A DNA stretch of 64,000 bases from Stenopsyche tienmushanensis (taxonomy: Eukaryota > Arthropoda > Insecta > Trichoptera > Stenopsychidae): assembly GCA_008973525.1 (NCBI GenBank), contig WACJ01000120.1, forward strand, positions 744,001 through 808,000, read 5' to 3'. The notes under the pieces are model-generated. The model saw nothing but the letters and a program-made list of their open reading frames with translations, made no database searches and had not been told where the DNA came from. Numbering within the stretch: the first letter of the stretch is position 1; each line of letters opens with the position of its first letter. Positions 10,934-20,624 of the stretch are shown one piece after another. Both the position numbers and the translations under genes were made by a program.

Positions 10934-11025
10934 AATTCAAATAATTAAAAACAAAAGCCAACTTGATAAGATGCAAATGTACATCGATAATATTGCCGAA
11001 AAGGCTATTAATAATCGGTTTCAGG
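10934..11025. repeat. direct repeat, right unit (partner 10725-10812)
   Basis: This is the second unit of the direct repeat. It shares acaaaagccaacttg, atgtacatcgataat and ttgccgaaaaggctatta with the first unit. The 120-bp segment between the units includes actgcgaggagtactcgc, which is itself nearly palindromic. Confidence 0.7.
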
Positions 11026-11976
11026 CGTCGCGCTTTCACAGGGTGCCACAAAAAACGGTTGCCGACACAGTCCGATATAGATATTGACGCGAAAATCACT
11101 ATTTACTCAAAAACAGAGCAGATGAGCGGAGCACACAAAATCACGACCGATAACAACGGTTGCCAACCGGCCAATCCAATTAAATATAATTAAGACAAAT
11201 TCACATTATCAAATATGATTAAATTGGTTAATATATTTAAAATGTTTTGGGTAAATTTTTCGTTGTTTGTATCGCATTGCGTGGCTTCCTCGTGTAAGAG
11301 ATGAAAGTGGGCAGAATGCCGATTCGTTTGAGGGTAACAGGGTTGTATAACGAAACCCTACCACATAGAGGGTCACGCGATTCCTCCCAACCTCCCTGTC
11401 CCACCCCATACAATGGCAACACCCCAGGGCCTAGGCCAATGTGAAGGTGGTGGTGCTTACAATAATGCACACAAACTGCATTGCGCATGTGTTAGTATAT
11501 GCAGCTAGTTTATCTGTGAATGTTCTTCCCGTTTCTGTTATCCTGATGAAATTTGCCGTATTATGACATGCGCATATTTCTGAGGACCTAACAACTAAAA
11601 TAGTGTCCATATACCAAGTGATGCCAAGGATAAATTAAAAGTGTATTAATGCTCTCTTTTGCATGATGATAAAATGAATTTATCCTCGACATCGCTGGTG
11701 AATTTTGGGCAGCCCGGTCTTTTGCTGTACTTACACTTAGTGTATTTTAATAATACAATGCATTCCTTTGATGAAAATCTTTAATTTATTAGCAATTTCG
11801 CTGATTAATATTCGCTTGATTTGGCTAAATTTTAAATGTTAAATTTTAAAAAAAGTAAAAAAATCTTTTAAACTTCAAATGGCAGTTGCAATGCAGTTTC
11901 AATTTATTACAGCGTCTGTTCGTTTTTAAAATACACCAAAATGATGTTTGATGTTTTTTTTTTAAATATTTACAAT
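11026..11976. other. no gene recognised; G+C-richer patch at 11270-11480
   Basis: The patch contains accctaccacatagagggtc and many C-runs in both strands. Minus-strand frames of 66 and 83 codons cross it (11209-11409 and 11237-11488) but overlap each other in different frames and show no motif. The rest is ordinary AT-rich DNA. Confidence 0.4.
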
Positions 11977-12278
11977 TAGGGAATCCAATCCCGGGATCCC
12001 GGATCCCGGGATCCCGGACAGTTTTAGGTACTTCAGAATCCCGGGATTAGAAAACGTAATCCCGAAAATCCCGGGATTGAAATTTTTATCTAAAAAAAAT
12101 CGTACACCTCAACAACACGATGAAGGCTACTAAATCGAGACATTCCCGACGAAATCTGGACGCTTGGAAACAGTGGCGTAACTACTAATTGGCGAGTTTA
12201 AGCGACGTCTAGAGGCAGTAACTGTCCAATCTATGTATACATATATAAAGCACATATATATATTTCAAATTGTTATAT

Positions 12279-12394
12279 TAACCTTTCACTTCATCGCTTC
12301 TCGGCCTGTTGGCTAAGATCAAAGTGTAGTATCTGTTCTTATCAGCTTAATATCTGATAGTTCCTGCATTGCAGGACCAGTATAACCTTTCACT
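12279..12394 (+). pseudogene. retroposed U2 snRNA 5' fragment with 12-bp target duplication
   Basis: Bases 12293-12380 match the 5' part of insect U2 snRNA: ATCGCTTCTCGGCC, the branch-point recognition segment GTGTAGTATCTGTTC, and ATCAGCTTAATATCTGATAG with the start of stem-loop II. The Sm site and the 3' half are missing. The fragment interrupts the hAT copy between two identical 12-mers, TAACCTTTCACT at 12279-12290 and 12383-12394. Copy 1 has a single related sequence at the same place. This is the signature of target-primed reverse transcription of a snRNA. No U2 promoter is expected, so it should be inert. Confidence 0.9.
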
Positions 12395-12560
12395 ACCGGT
12401 GATGTATTTACTACACCTCGACTCTAATAGTGGTAATATCGATATGAAATATAATAGATACGGGATTCAGAATTTTTGTATTCCTCCGTAATATAATTAC
12501 AAATCACATCAAAGTATTATAGTACATAAGTATTCAACTGCAGCGACGGAAATAAATAAT

Positions 12561-12836
12561 TTGTCGGGAAATCGGGAATTTTGCGATTTTTTGTCCGCGT
12601 TTCAGCAGAAAGGAATTTTATCAGTCACATTGATGGTGTTATACGAAATTGAGGGCTCACGCGATCATCAACTCGAACTAGCATTTAAATATCTGATGAC
12701 GATACCTCCAACGAGTGTGGAAGCTGAGCGTGCATTTTCAGCAGCAAGTTGTCCGACTTCCAAAATCAGATCCAGGCTAAATGACGAAACACTAATGTTT
12801 AATGTTAATGTTACTTCGGGCATATTTTCAAAATAA
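12561..12836 (+). pseudogene. hAT transposase C-terminal fragment (hATC), copy 2
   Basis: The frame has 91 codons and ends NVTSGIFSK, as in copy 1. The hATC core is PPTSVEAERAFSAAS followed by KIRSRLNDETL. The upstream RNase-H core is absent. The first residues (MSGNREFCDF) come from the element interior. The frame has stayed open in two copies of different age, which may reflect recent amplification more than selection. Confidence 0.85.
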
Positions 12837-13103
12837 TATTTGATTTTTTTAGTGTTTTATTTATCTATTTTTGAATTGTATTTTTATCTTTTCTTAAATA
12901 AATAAAATTCTTTGGCCTTCGAGTGATTTTTTATATTGAACAAATGGACTTATTAGTAATTTTTTATCAAATTCATCAAGGTAATTTCTTAAAATATTGA
13001 AAATCTCAATCCCGGGATCCCGGGACTGGTCCCGGGATTGTCTAATGAAATCCCAAAATCCCGAGATCGAAATTTTGGATTGGATTCCCTATTTACAATA
13101 CAT

Positions 13104-13758
13104 TACTCAATAAGTTCGTAGGATAACTAATTAGAACCAATTCCATTTCTTTCCTTGGAGCATACTCTTTAGATCTACAAATAGGTATAAATGGAGAATA
13201 CTATGGATGGGAAAGCAATTTATAGTGCAATTCATATAATTTTTCCATTATTGAGATCGACTTGTGACACGGTGCATTGTCTGAAGCCAAAACTTTATAA
13301 ACTGACGTTTGCCGATTTTTATCCACGCAGCTGACTGCCGATTCATCTCTGGAGTGTGTAGTAATAGATTTATGTTTCATCCATTATCATAAACCGCATG
13401 TAAAAATCATTTTTATTGCGCTGAAACGGCTCCAAACAGCGCTCCGAATTGTGGACGCGTTGTTACTTTTGATCGAGTGTGAACGGAACCCATTTCGAAC
13501 AGAGCTTTCTCATGGACAAATACCGATGCAAAATAATAAATACACTGCGTTCTAATATCTTTAAGGTGTCAGCTATATCTATTATAGTTTTGAAAATTAC
13601 AAAAGTAGCGCCTCTAAAACCAAAGCAACTTGCGAACTAAACCTCAGAACGTTATGAAATTTTGACACGTATTATTTGAAGGTTGATACTTCCCAAAATT
13701 TATATGAATTTTTCAATAGTGGCGCCAATTAAATGTCATCCCACGAACTTGTTAAATG
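13104..13758 (-). pseudogene. mariner fossil with both terminal repeats (655 bp)
   Basis: The left terminal repeat TACTCAATAAGTTCGTAGGA (13104) is the same as that of the element at 41870. The right one, around 13738-13757 (gtcatcccacgaacttgtta), is its degraded inverse. Read on the minus strand the middle gives LSMRKLCSKWVP, the motif after the mariner helix-turn-helix, and then a degenerate (V/I)MDET segment, after frameshifts. The catalytic C-terminal half is deleted. It lies 12 bp from the hAT copy 2 target duplication. Confidence 0.8.
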
Positions 13759-13908
13759 ATATGTTGTTAGCGTTCAAGTTCACATTATGTTGCTGGAGGG
13801 TTGTAATTTTGCGCTGCGAGAGGGAAATTTTAGGGATGATTAACCTTCCCCCCTCTCAATTGCATTTATGATTACCATAATTTCACCTGTAGTATTTGCA
13901 TTCCTGTT

Positions 13909-14027
13909 GCCAACGACCAACCCACGTTGAATGCACCGGTTCCCGTCCGATCACCGAAGTTAAGCAACGTTGGGTGCGGTCAGTACTTGGATGGGTGACC
14001 ACTTGGGAACACTGCATGTTGTTGGCC
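13909..14027 (+). rRNA. 5S ribosomal RNA gene
   Basis: 119 nt start GCCAACGACC and end GTTGTTGGCC, which pair as helix I. The internal promoter region is recognisable: CCGTCCGATCACCGAAGTTA, then AGTACTTGGATGGGTGACC and TTGGGAACACTGC. A run of seven T (14030-14036) follows within three bases and fits an RNA polymerase III terminator. Several bases differ from usual insect 5S, but at least one change in helix II is compensated (GTTG with CAAC in place of GCTG with CAGC). It could be a functional dispersed 5S gene or a young pseudogene, and no tandem copy is present in the window. Confidence 0.9.
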
Positions 14028-14029
14028 CA

Positions 14030-14036
14030 TTTTTTT
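14030..14036 (+). terminator. RNA polymerase III T-run terminator of the 5S gene
   Basis: Seven consecutive T on the coding strand start three bases after the 5S 3' end, the usual position and length for pol III termination. Confidence 0.75.
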
Positions 14037-14370
14037 GATCGATCACATTGAAAGTTTTGCAATTTTAAAATGTCATTAATTTTTTTATATCCCTTATGAT
14101 CCATTTAGGATTTATTTTATAAAAATGCATATATTTGTATATGTTATTTAAGCCAAATGCCAAAAGACGTTTATGAAATATGTTTTGCAGGTTAAAAATG
14201 ATTGTCAATTTTATAAATAGATAAATGCACAATCCAGATGTTTTATCCATCTCTGTGTAAAGTCGGAATTTATTTTCATACGATTGTTGGAATTTAAACT
14301 GAATTACATTCATGTGTGTATAAAGCTTTCAGGCATCAAATACAGATGTCTTTGTAAGCTTTCGCCAAGA

Positions 14371-14760
14371 ACGCATGCGCCCCTTTTCAGGCTCTTATAG
14401 ATTTTCGCGCCCCTAAATGTCGATGGCATAACCCATTCGGCTCTGTTTGACACCAAACGCTTGATAACCCCCAACACTTGCACTTATTAAACATAAACAC
14501 TCGATAAACATTTAATAGTTCTTTGTCAAACATTGTAGTTGAGTCCATTTAATTCGATCGGTGTGCCAGCAATAATATTTGTATCGTTTTACAATATTTT
14601 GAATTTATACATCTTTACGGTTTAAAAATAAATTTAATATAACGTTTCGTCGACAATTGGTTCGCCTAGTGCTTAATAGGTCAATCGGGAAACGTTCAAC
14701 GCTTTGACTTATTTTGGCGGGAACTGAATTTGTCTGTATATAAACACATTCGCACAGGTA
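14371..14760 (+). promoter_or_regulatory. candidate promoter with two E2F-type sites and a splice donor
   Basis: The segment is richer in CpG than its flanks. It contains ACGCATGCGC (14371-14380, NRF-1-like with mismatches), TTTTCGCGCC (14402-14411) and TTTTGGCGGGAA (14712-14723). The latter two fit the E2F consensus TTTSSCGC or its reverse. TATATAAA lies at 14737-14744 and a consensus donor CAG|GTAAG at 14757/14758. The TATA box is too close to the donor for both to be used together. No coding exon follows nearby, so any transcript would have a distant second exon. Inference only. Confidence 0.3.
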
Positions 14761-15892
14761 AGAAATTTTTAATTAACAATCAACATATTGTATATTCAAA
14801 TAGTCTACAACACTGATCCATATTAGAATGAATTGAACTTAACATTATGTAACCAAAAACACAAGAAGTATACTTCAATATTACATAATTTTATACGTCA
14901 GGTGATTCTTAAGGCGAATTTTCTATCTATCAATACGCAATACAGTCGTATCCTAATTGTAGAATCACAAATTCATATTACATTTTTACCAGCATTATAC
15001 AAATTAATAATTGATCGTATTTCCTGTCAATAAACGGACATGTTATATAAGACAATGCATATAGCATTAATTATTCAATCCATATTCGCAGAACTATTGT
15101 TTTACTCCATTATATTCAATGGCATAATAGCGAATTAATGCTAGGCATCGATGAGCAATTTTTAATGTTATTGCAGACTATTGGACATATAAACGAAACA
15201 TACGATTGATTGATGAAAAGTCCTGAAATAAATTCATTTGCAACAAAAAAAAAGCTTTTATCGCATATTCTGAATGCATTCTATAATTGCACGCCGTGGG
15301 AACTTGAAACAGCCCGGGGTAATTGCACCCTTTCCCCCATTTGGAATATTAAAAAATATCGTACAACTCGCATAACACAGTCATATGGTTGCACAAAAAC
15401 CTATCCTAATATCCTCAAACAATCGACAAAATAACATTTATATTTTTATTAAAAAAACATTCACAACATATAGATCATTCATCGTCGTTATCATTAACAA
15501 TTTTATTAGTTAGACTTTTTCTTTAGTTCGGTTCGATTTTTACATGGTTTTTATAGCGAATTTATCTTTTTAAAAGACGATTGAGTTAGGAGTTCAACCT
15601 CTTAATCAAGGGATTACTTACAGGTGCAAATTCAAATAAACGAGCAAATTTATTTGATCATATCCTTTTAGTGCTCGGGGGTCTAAATACTGATTAATAA
15701 ATAGACGGTTTATTATAAAATCTCCAGAAGAATTAGAACATAAGAGTAAAGATATTCAAATTTATTTTGGAGATTCGATGGCTCTTTTCTTTTCCCAATA
15801 TAATCCTGTTCTGGTATGTAGCCTTTTTTATGATTTCGGTGAATCTGAAGTTTTTTTGCAGTTTCTATGTTAATCGACGAAATTATTAAAAA
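14761..15892. other. no gene recognised
   Basis: AT-rich sequence. Short frames at 14833-15033 and 15210-15434 lack motifs and splice support. Nothing else is seen. Confidence 0.5.
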
Positions 15893-16006
15893 AATATATA
15901 TATTTCGACAACCCTGATACTTAGAACATAGCATCTATATGTGAAACGTAACAAAAGACCCCCCCTAACACCCAAAAAAAATTGTGTCGGTCCATAGAGA
16001 CTTATT
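15893..16006. repeat. dispersed repeat, copy 2 (inverted partner at 2055-2155)
   Basis: This contains atttcgacaaccctgatact, tagaacata and gtgtcggtccata, the reverse complement of the 2055-2155 unit with small insertions. Class unknown. Confidence 0.6.
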
Positions 16007-16899
16007 ATAGAGATTCGAAATTATGAATATTTAGAATATTTCCGATTAATCATTTCGATCAAAATTTATCCTAATATCTATTGGCAGTTACTCTTTGAAT
16101 ATTGTAGAATAAAGCGTAATTGAAATTGCTCTTTAAAAGCCTCAAACAACATATAAATCTTATTTTAAATTGAATAAAATATTATTTATAGGAATATTTA
16201 CTTTGGGTTATGAAATATATGATAAGCATCAAGCACACAATCAAAAAAATTAAGCTTATAAAATTTACTATAATTGGTCGTGAATTAATGACCTCGCACA
16301 GTCCGGGTATTAGCACTGTATATGAACAAAAAATCACATACAGGATAGTGATAAGTTTTTTTACAAGGCATTTGGATCAATACATCCCAAAATAGATTCA
16401 GTTATGTATGCAATGGGCAGCCCTTATGACCTCTGTTGAATTTATTCAAAAATAAAATGAAAACACCAAGATCCATTTAAATGAGAAGACATTTTTGGAT
16501 TCCCCAATATGCGTCCCTAGTATAATAAATTTTAGGCATTAAAAAATATTTATACGAAAAAATGCTGTGAAAAATCACTGTGACTATGTCCGTGTGTGAT
16601 TAAATCTGACTCAAATAAGCTAATTTATCCATAGCAATTTAATAATGCGACGTCTATTTTCTCTACTTATAATTCGATGTTTATTTTAATATATGCATTT
16701 TTTGATTCGGTACAAAATATTATACGGAAAAACCGCATGGAAGATGAGTCGCAAATCCGCTTTAAAAGCTTGATTATTATTTTTTGCTGACGATGAAGTC
16801 GCCCATCCAGTATTCGTACCTTCTTTGATGACTCACAATAAAATGCTTCATAAAGAACGGTCGAAAGAGCGTGTTTCAAGGGTTGATTCTACGTATTCC
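16007..16899. other. no gene recognised
   Basis: AT-rich DNA with short frames (16210-16395 plus, 16667-16879 minus) of no recognisable family. Part of 16680-16899 may belong to the mariner fossil that follows, but I cannot align it. Confidence 0.45.
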
Positions 16900-17292
16900 A
16901 TAGCGATTATTTAGCAACAAAAACGGCCGATTTACTCGCCAGACCTGTCTCCATGTAGCTTTTTTAAAATCTCAAGCTGAAAAATATTGCCGTAGTAAAA
17001 ATCCAACGAACCGTGACAAAGAGTTAAGAGATGAGGATCTCGTTATATTACATGGAAACAACATTAGGGTCAATGTGTATCGTTAAGGAGAAGTTATTTT
17101 GATGGGGACTATATTGTATTTGGCGTTTAATTGGATACATTTTTTCTCCAAAGAGTGTCTCATTATTTTTATGCAAGTTCGCTTATGTCCCTTTTTGAGT
17201 CGAATTATCGCAAAAAGTTTATATATCATCGTTAGGCATCCAATTAATGAAAATTTTAGCTTCCGTCAAAAAAAGCTCAGTGTCATCGGTTA
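16900..17292 (+). pseudogene. mariner transposase C-terminal fossil
   Basis: Across frameshifts the + strand gives RPIYSPDLSPCSFF, with the third catalytic region of mariner (the usual SPDL(S/A)PSD or CD, here CS). It continues LKLKNIAVVKIQRTVTK and a C-terminal YFDGDYIVFGV followed by a stop near 17126. The first two catalytic Asp regions are not found. A 64-codon frame inside (17099-17293) is a shadow of this relic. Confidence 0.65.
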
Positions 17293-18159
17293 ACTCCATA
17301 TAAGATATTTTAGCTCGAGTTTCAGAATAATTGGGAACCCGGAGTAGATTTTCATCATGATATTAACGTATTAATTTTGGAGACAAATTTTATACCATTT
17401 TTCATATTTATTTAGCTAGCGTATATCTCCTGTGTGTCTATGCAAATTTATTGACACACATTGAAATCCATGAAAATCTTTAATAAATTGCTTAAAAACA
17501 ACATTTTTACGTGTTTATTACGCAAAACTACGTTGACCGAATCATAATACGCTAAGATAATCGGTTATAAATTCTGACAAGCGGGATACGTAATTTTTTT
17601 AACTATGTAGTATGGAACCAAATGTCGTTTGTGCCAAAAGATGTAATAACAAGATTATGCATTAAACCATTATGCAAAGTGTTTCCATTCATTGAAAGTG
17701 GGTGAAAATTTCAACGAAAACAAGCAAAGAGTGCCAAAAACCTCGACTGTATACATTAAGCATGAAAATTAATTATGGGGATGTTCAATATTTTAAGTTC
17801 CACACATTTATATATCATATTTTAACTGCATCGCACTGTTGATAATATTGAAGGTCATTATTTATTGATTGACCGTCTTTCAGAAATGAATTGTCACTTA
17901 TCATACTTTGAACTCAATTATAAAGATCATGAATTGAGCACAAGGAATAATAAATAAATGTGTCAATAGTACTGGGGGATTTCATTCACGATTGCTGCTC
18001 AATTGGCTTAACATGAGATTATAAAAATTCGCTTTGATATTAGCTCAATTCGTTTGAAGTCCAAGCGTTGAATACTAATTTCCATAGAAAACTCCAATAA
18101 ATATCTTGTTTACTCAATTTAGTAAATGCTTTGAATAATTGAGACCATGGAGTAAATAG
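17293..18159. other. no gene recognised
   Basis: AT-rich noncoding sequence without motifs or internal repeats that I can define. Confidence 0.5.
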
Positions 18160-18321
18160 ATGACCTTGAAAGATACGGAAGTCGTCGAGGAAGAATTTCA
18201 TGGAATGTCATATAGCATGAATGTGGATGACGACGAGTTCGCTAATCACAGTTGTGGTCGAATGAATCGCCACAATCATGTACGATGGCAGTCAATTTAC
18301 GTTCTTGGCATCCCACACTAA
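18160..18321 (+). CDS. small ORF, 53 codons, unknown
   Basis: An ATG-to-TAA frame begins MTLKDTEVVEEEFHGMSYSM and includes an acidic patch NVDDDEF and a His/Arg-rich tail. Its composition (many GA-rich codons, few A/T-only codons) is more coding-like than the flanks. There are no splice sites, no homology I recognise, and no partner frame. It could be a small protein gene, one exon, or a transposon scrap. Confidence 0.2.
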   Translation: MTLKDTEVVEEEFHGMSYSMNVDDDEFANHSCGRMNRHNHVRWQSIYVLGIPH

Positions 18322-19046
18322 AGTTCTGAATGCCCATTGAGCATACATGATTGCATATTTTTATAAAACATGAATTTAATACGGTCAAAATATTTTCTAT
18401 TCAATACACTTAATACAGTCATTGGCGGTGTGTCGCAAAGCAAAGTGAAGTTTATGCTATTTGCATTGATTTCCCATCCTATCAGATTAAATATAATATG
18501 AATTAAGCTCGAGATATAATATGAATTAAGAAAATCTTAGTAAATGTCGATGCTGAATCATTTATAACAGAAAATTAGATCGTACTCATTGGGGGTTGAT
18601 TACTAGCTACTTAGCTACGAATTTGAGGCATTTAAAGCAGGGTTCGATTCATATATTTTTTCTCTCCAGTTATTATTGCAGTTGATTTCCAAGTATTTAT
18701 ATCAGTTTGGTTACGGTTTTCTTTCCGGGAAATATACCAGTTTCTTTGGTTTTCAGTTCAGCTCCAAGTGATACATTTTTGATGTTTTGATTTGTATTAA
18801 AAACGTATTTTTCAGTATAATTTAGAATAGAAGGGTAAAAAAGCTTAAGTTTAGGTAAACCGCAAAAAAATAAAAATAAATCATCCAGAACAGTTTGTTG
18901 CGTATGTTTCTATGTGTGCAGAATTGGCACTTGAGAGGCTCCTGGACTCATACGACCCTCAATAAACGCAGTTTCCTATTAAAATTTCTTCATTACACGG
19001 TATCAGAGTAGATAATGAATTAGTTTTTCAATTAAAGGTTGGTATT
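18322..19046. other. no gene recognised
   Basis: AT-rich. A weak tRNA-like stretch near 18593-18660 was considered and rejected. No frames of note. Confidence 0.5.
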
Positions 19047-19830
19047 TTATATACTTACTTTTGGACAACGCTTGCCGTCATTATGGTCTGCCCTAGGCCT
19101 CCTCCTTCCAATTGTCCAGGCGCAGACGAGCAGCGTCTTTTTTACCTGATCAGCCCAGGGTAACCGAGGTCTTCCGACGGGTCTACTGCCACCTTGTTGA
19201 AAATCTAAAACGACTCGGGGGACTCGGTGTGTCGGCATCCGTGCCACATGACCCGCCCAATGGAGAAGGCGAGTTCGGACGAAGCTAGTTATTGATGTCT
19301 CGCCGTACATGACCATGACCTCGCGATTGGACCTCATGGCTTCAGAACCCGAGGTCTCGTCCTGGAGAGGTCTGAATTTTTTTCTCAAAACCTTCTTCTC
19401 AGACTTCTGGGATGTGCATGTCTCAATCTGCCAGCCTCCCTCATAATTGCTTCCAACGCAATATTAAAGAGAAACTGGAAGAGGGCGTTTCCCTGTTTAA
19501 CTCCCATCGTCACCTCGAAAGGTTCCGACAGGGCGCCTTTGGAACGTACAACATTGACCGATCCGGTCACGCACATCCTCGACAGCCTCATCAGCTTACT
19601 CGGGACTCTCATTTCCAGCATGGTCCTCCAAAACTTTTCCCGATTGATGCTGTCGTATGCCTTGCAAAAATCTACAAAAATGTGTTGGAAATCGACACCG
19701 TATTCCCACATTTTTTGTAAGAACATTCTGACCGTAAATAATTGGTCAACAGTAGAACTGACGTGTCTGAAGCTACAGTGCTATTATCCAAGAAATTCCT
19801 CCACGATGGGAGACAGCCGCCCGATGTGAG
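19047..19830 (-). pseudogene. RTE-like LINE reverse transcriptase remnant with internal deletion
   Basis: On the minus strand, 19385-19726 encodes RT core motifs: HIFVDFCKAYDSINREKFW (the first catalytic Asp region), VTMGVKQGNALFQFLFNIAL (the QG(C/D) turn) and LEAIMREA. The adjoining minus frame 19047-19388 carries the C-terminal LINE signature LLHWAGHVARMP and RPVGRPRLPWADQVK. The YADD/FADD active-site segment that should lie between the two is missing, so the copy is deleted and dead. Local G+C is higher than in the flanks. Several + strand frames here are shadows. Confidence 0.85.
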
Positions 19831-19913
19831 CTCTTATAAATAATGTATATGCTATGTTTAGAAGGAATATGCCCTGTAGTTAATAATTATAAATCAAAAA
19901 GTTATTGAAGTCC

Positions 19914-20250
19914 GAAACGCATGTGCCTTCTACGCCTACAGGTAAATCCGGCACTGGTATACAAGTCCAAGATTTCGACAGTAGGAGACGTTTGGAAAAC
20001 CAAGTGCATGAAATCTAAAAGCTTTTACTCTTTGAAAAAGTCAGAAAACTTCCTTAGTCCATCACTTGGACCATATGAAAAATCGGGAATATCAAGTCTA
20101 TTTCAAATTCCAAAACGAGGCAACACCACCTTTTTCGATAAAATCAGCAAATTTTCTATTCTAAGAATTGTAAACGGCTCATTTCTGAAAAAAATACTAA
20201 TCCCGAAAATTCCAATCCGCTCAGTTCTGGGAAAACCAATGAAATGATTT
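19914..20250 (-). mobile_element. hAT-like element fragment, same family as 52921-53340
   Basis: The sequence cttctacgcctacaggtaaa followed by tccggcactgg is the reverse complement of the CAGCGGCGGATTTACC end at 52921. From about 20050 to 20230 the body (cttagtccat, aaaaatcgggaa, ttctaagaatt, cggctcatt) matches the reverse complement of 52980-53290. Order differs: here the end sits on the wrong side of the body, so two copies or a rearrangement are joined. A 108-codon + frame (19921-20247) is probably a shadow. Confidence 0.6.
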
Positions 20251-20624
20251 ATTTCCTCGAATTCCACTTGCTCACATCTGAGAAAATTAGAAAGCCTAAC
20301 TTAAGTATGAATATCGATGTATCATCTCGAAAAAGATTAAGCTTAATTTCCTTGTGCGAAAACCAAGTACTGAGATGATTAATAAAATCGAATCTATGAA
20401 TCATAAAATTACTATTTACGACCTTATCTTTATTAAAAAAATATTAGTACTATTGCATATTAAGAAGGAAAAATTACCAGAGGATCGAGGAATATTTAGC
20501 GAATATACGATTACTTTTAAGTTATTTTATAATTACTGTTACAAATTATTATTCATAAGAATTAGTTTGGCTCATTTTTAAAAGATGGCTCTGTTTGCTA
20601 TGAATATTCATGATGAAATGATTC
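20251..20624. other. no gene recognised
   Basis: AT-rich. One 75-codon + frame (20354-20581), rich in Ile, Lys and Phe, has no motif and is probably chance. Confidence 0.45.

Larger units (their letters stand above)
11977..13091 (+). mobile_element. non-autonomous hAT element, copy 2, with U2 insertion
   Basis: Terminal repeats TAGGGAATCC and GGATTCCCTA are flanked by a perfect 8-bp target duplication TTTACAAT (11969-11976 and 13092-13099). This establishes the hAT superfamily. The 1115-bp length equals copy 1 plus a 104-bp insertion (12291-12394) that carries a U2 snRNA fragment. The subterminal AATCCCGGGATT-type arrays are conserved. The hATC coding remnant is on the + strand at 12561-12836. 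The perfect duplication implies a younger insertion than copy 1. A mariner fossil begins 12 bp beyond the right end. Confidence 0.93.

Noticed and set aside
14737..14760. TATA box driving a first exon ending at the CAG|GTAAG donor
   Set aside because: The donor lies only about 13 bases after the TATA box, before any start site that box could direct, so the two cannot work together.
18593..18660. tRNA-like A-box and B-box (tagctacttagctacga, gggttcgattca)
   Set aside because: No cloverleaf can be drawn; the acceptor and anticodon arms do not pair and no terminator follows.
19412..19829. Two + strand frames of about 100 codons
   Set aside because: Antisense shadows of the LINE reverse transcriptase remnant.
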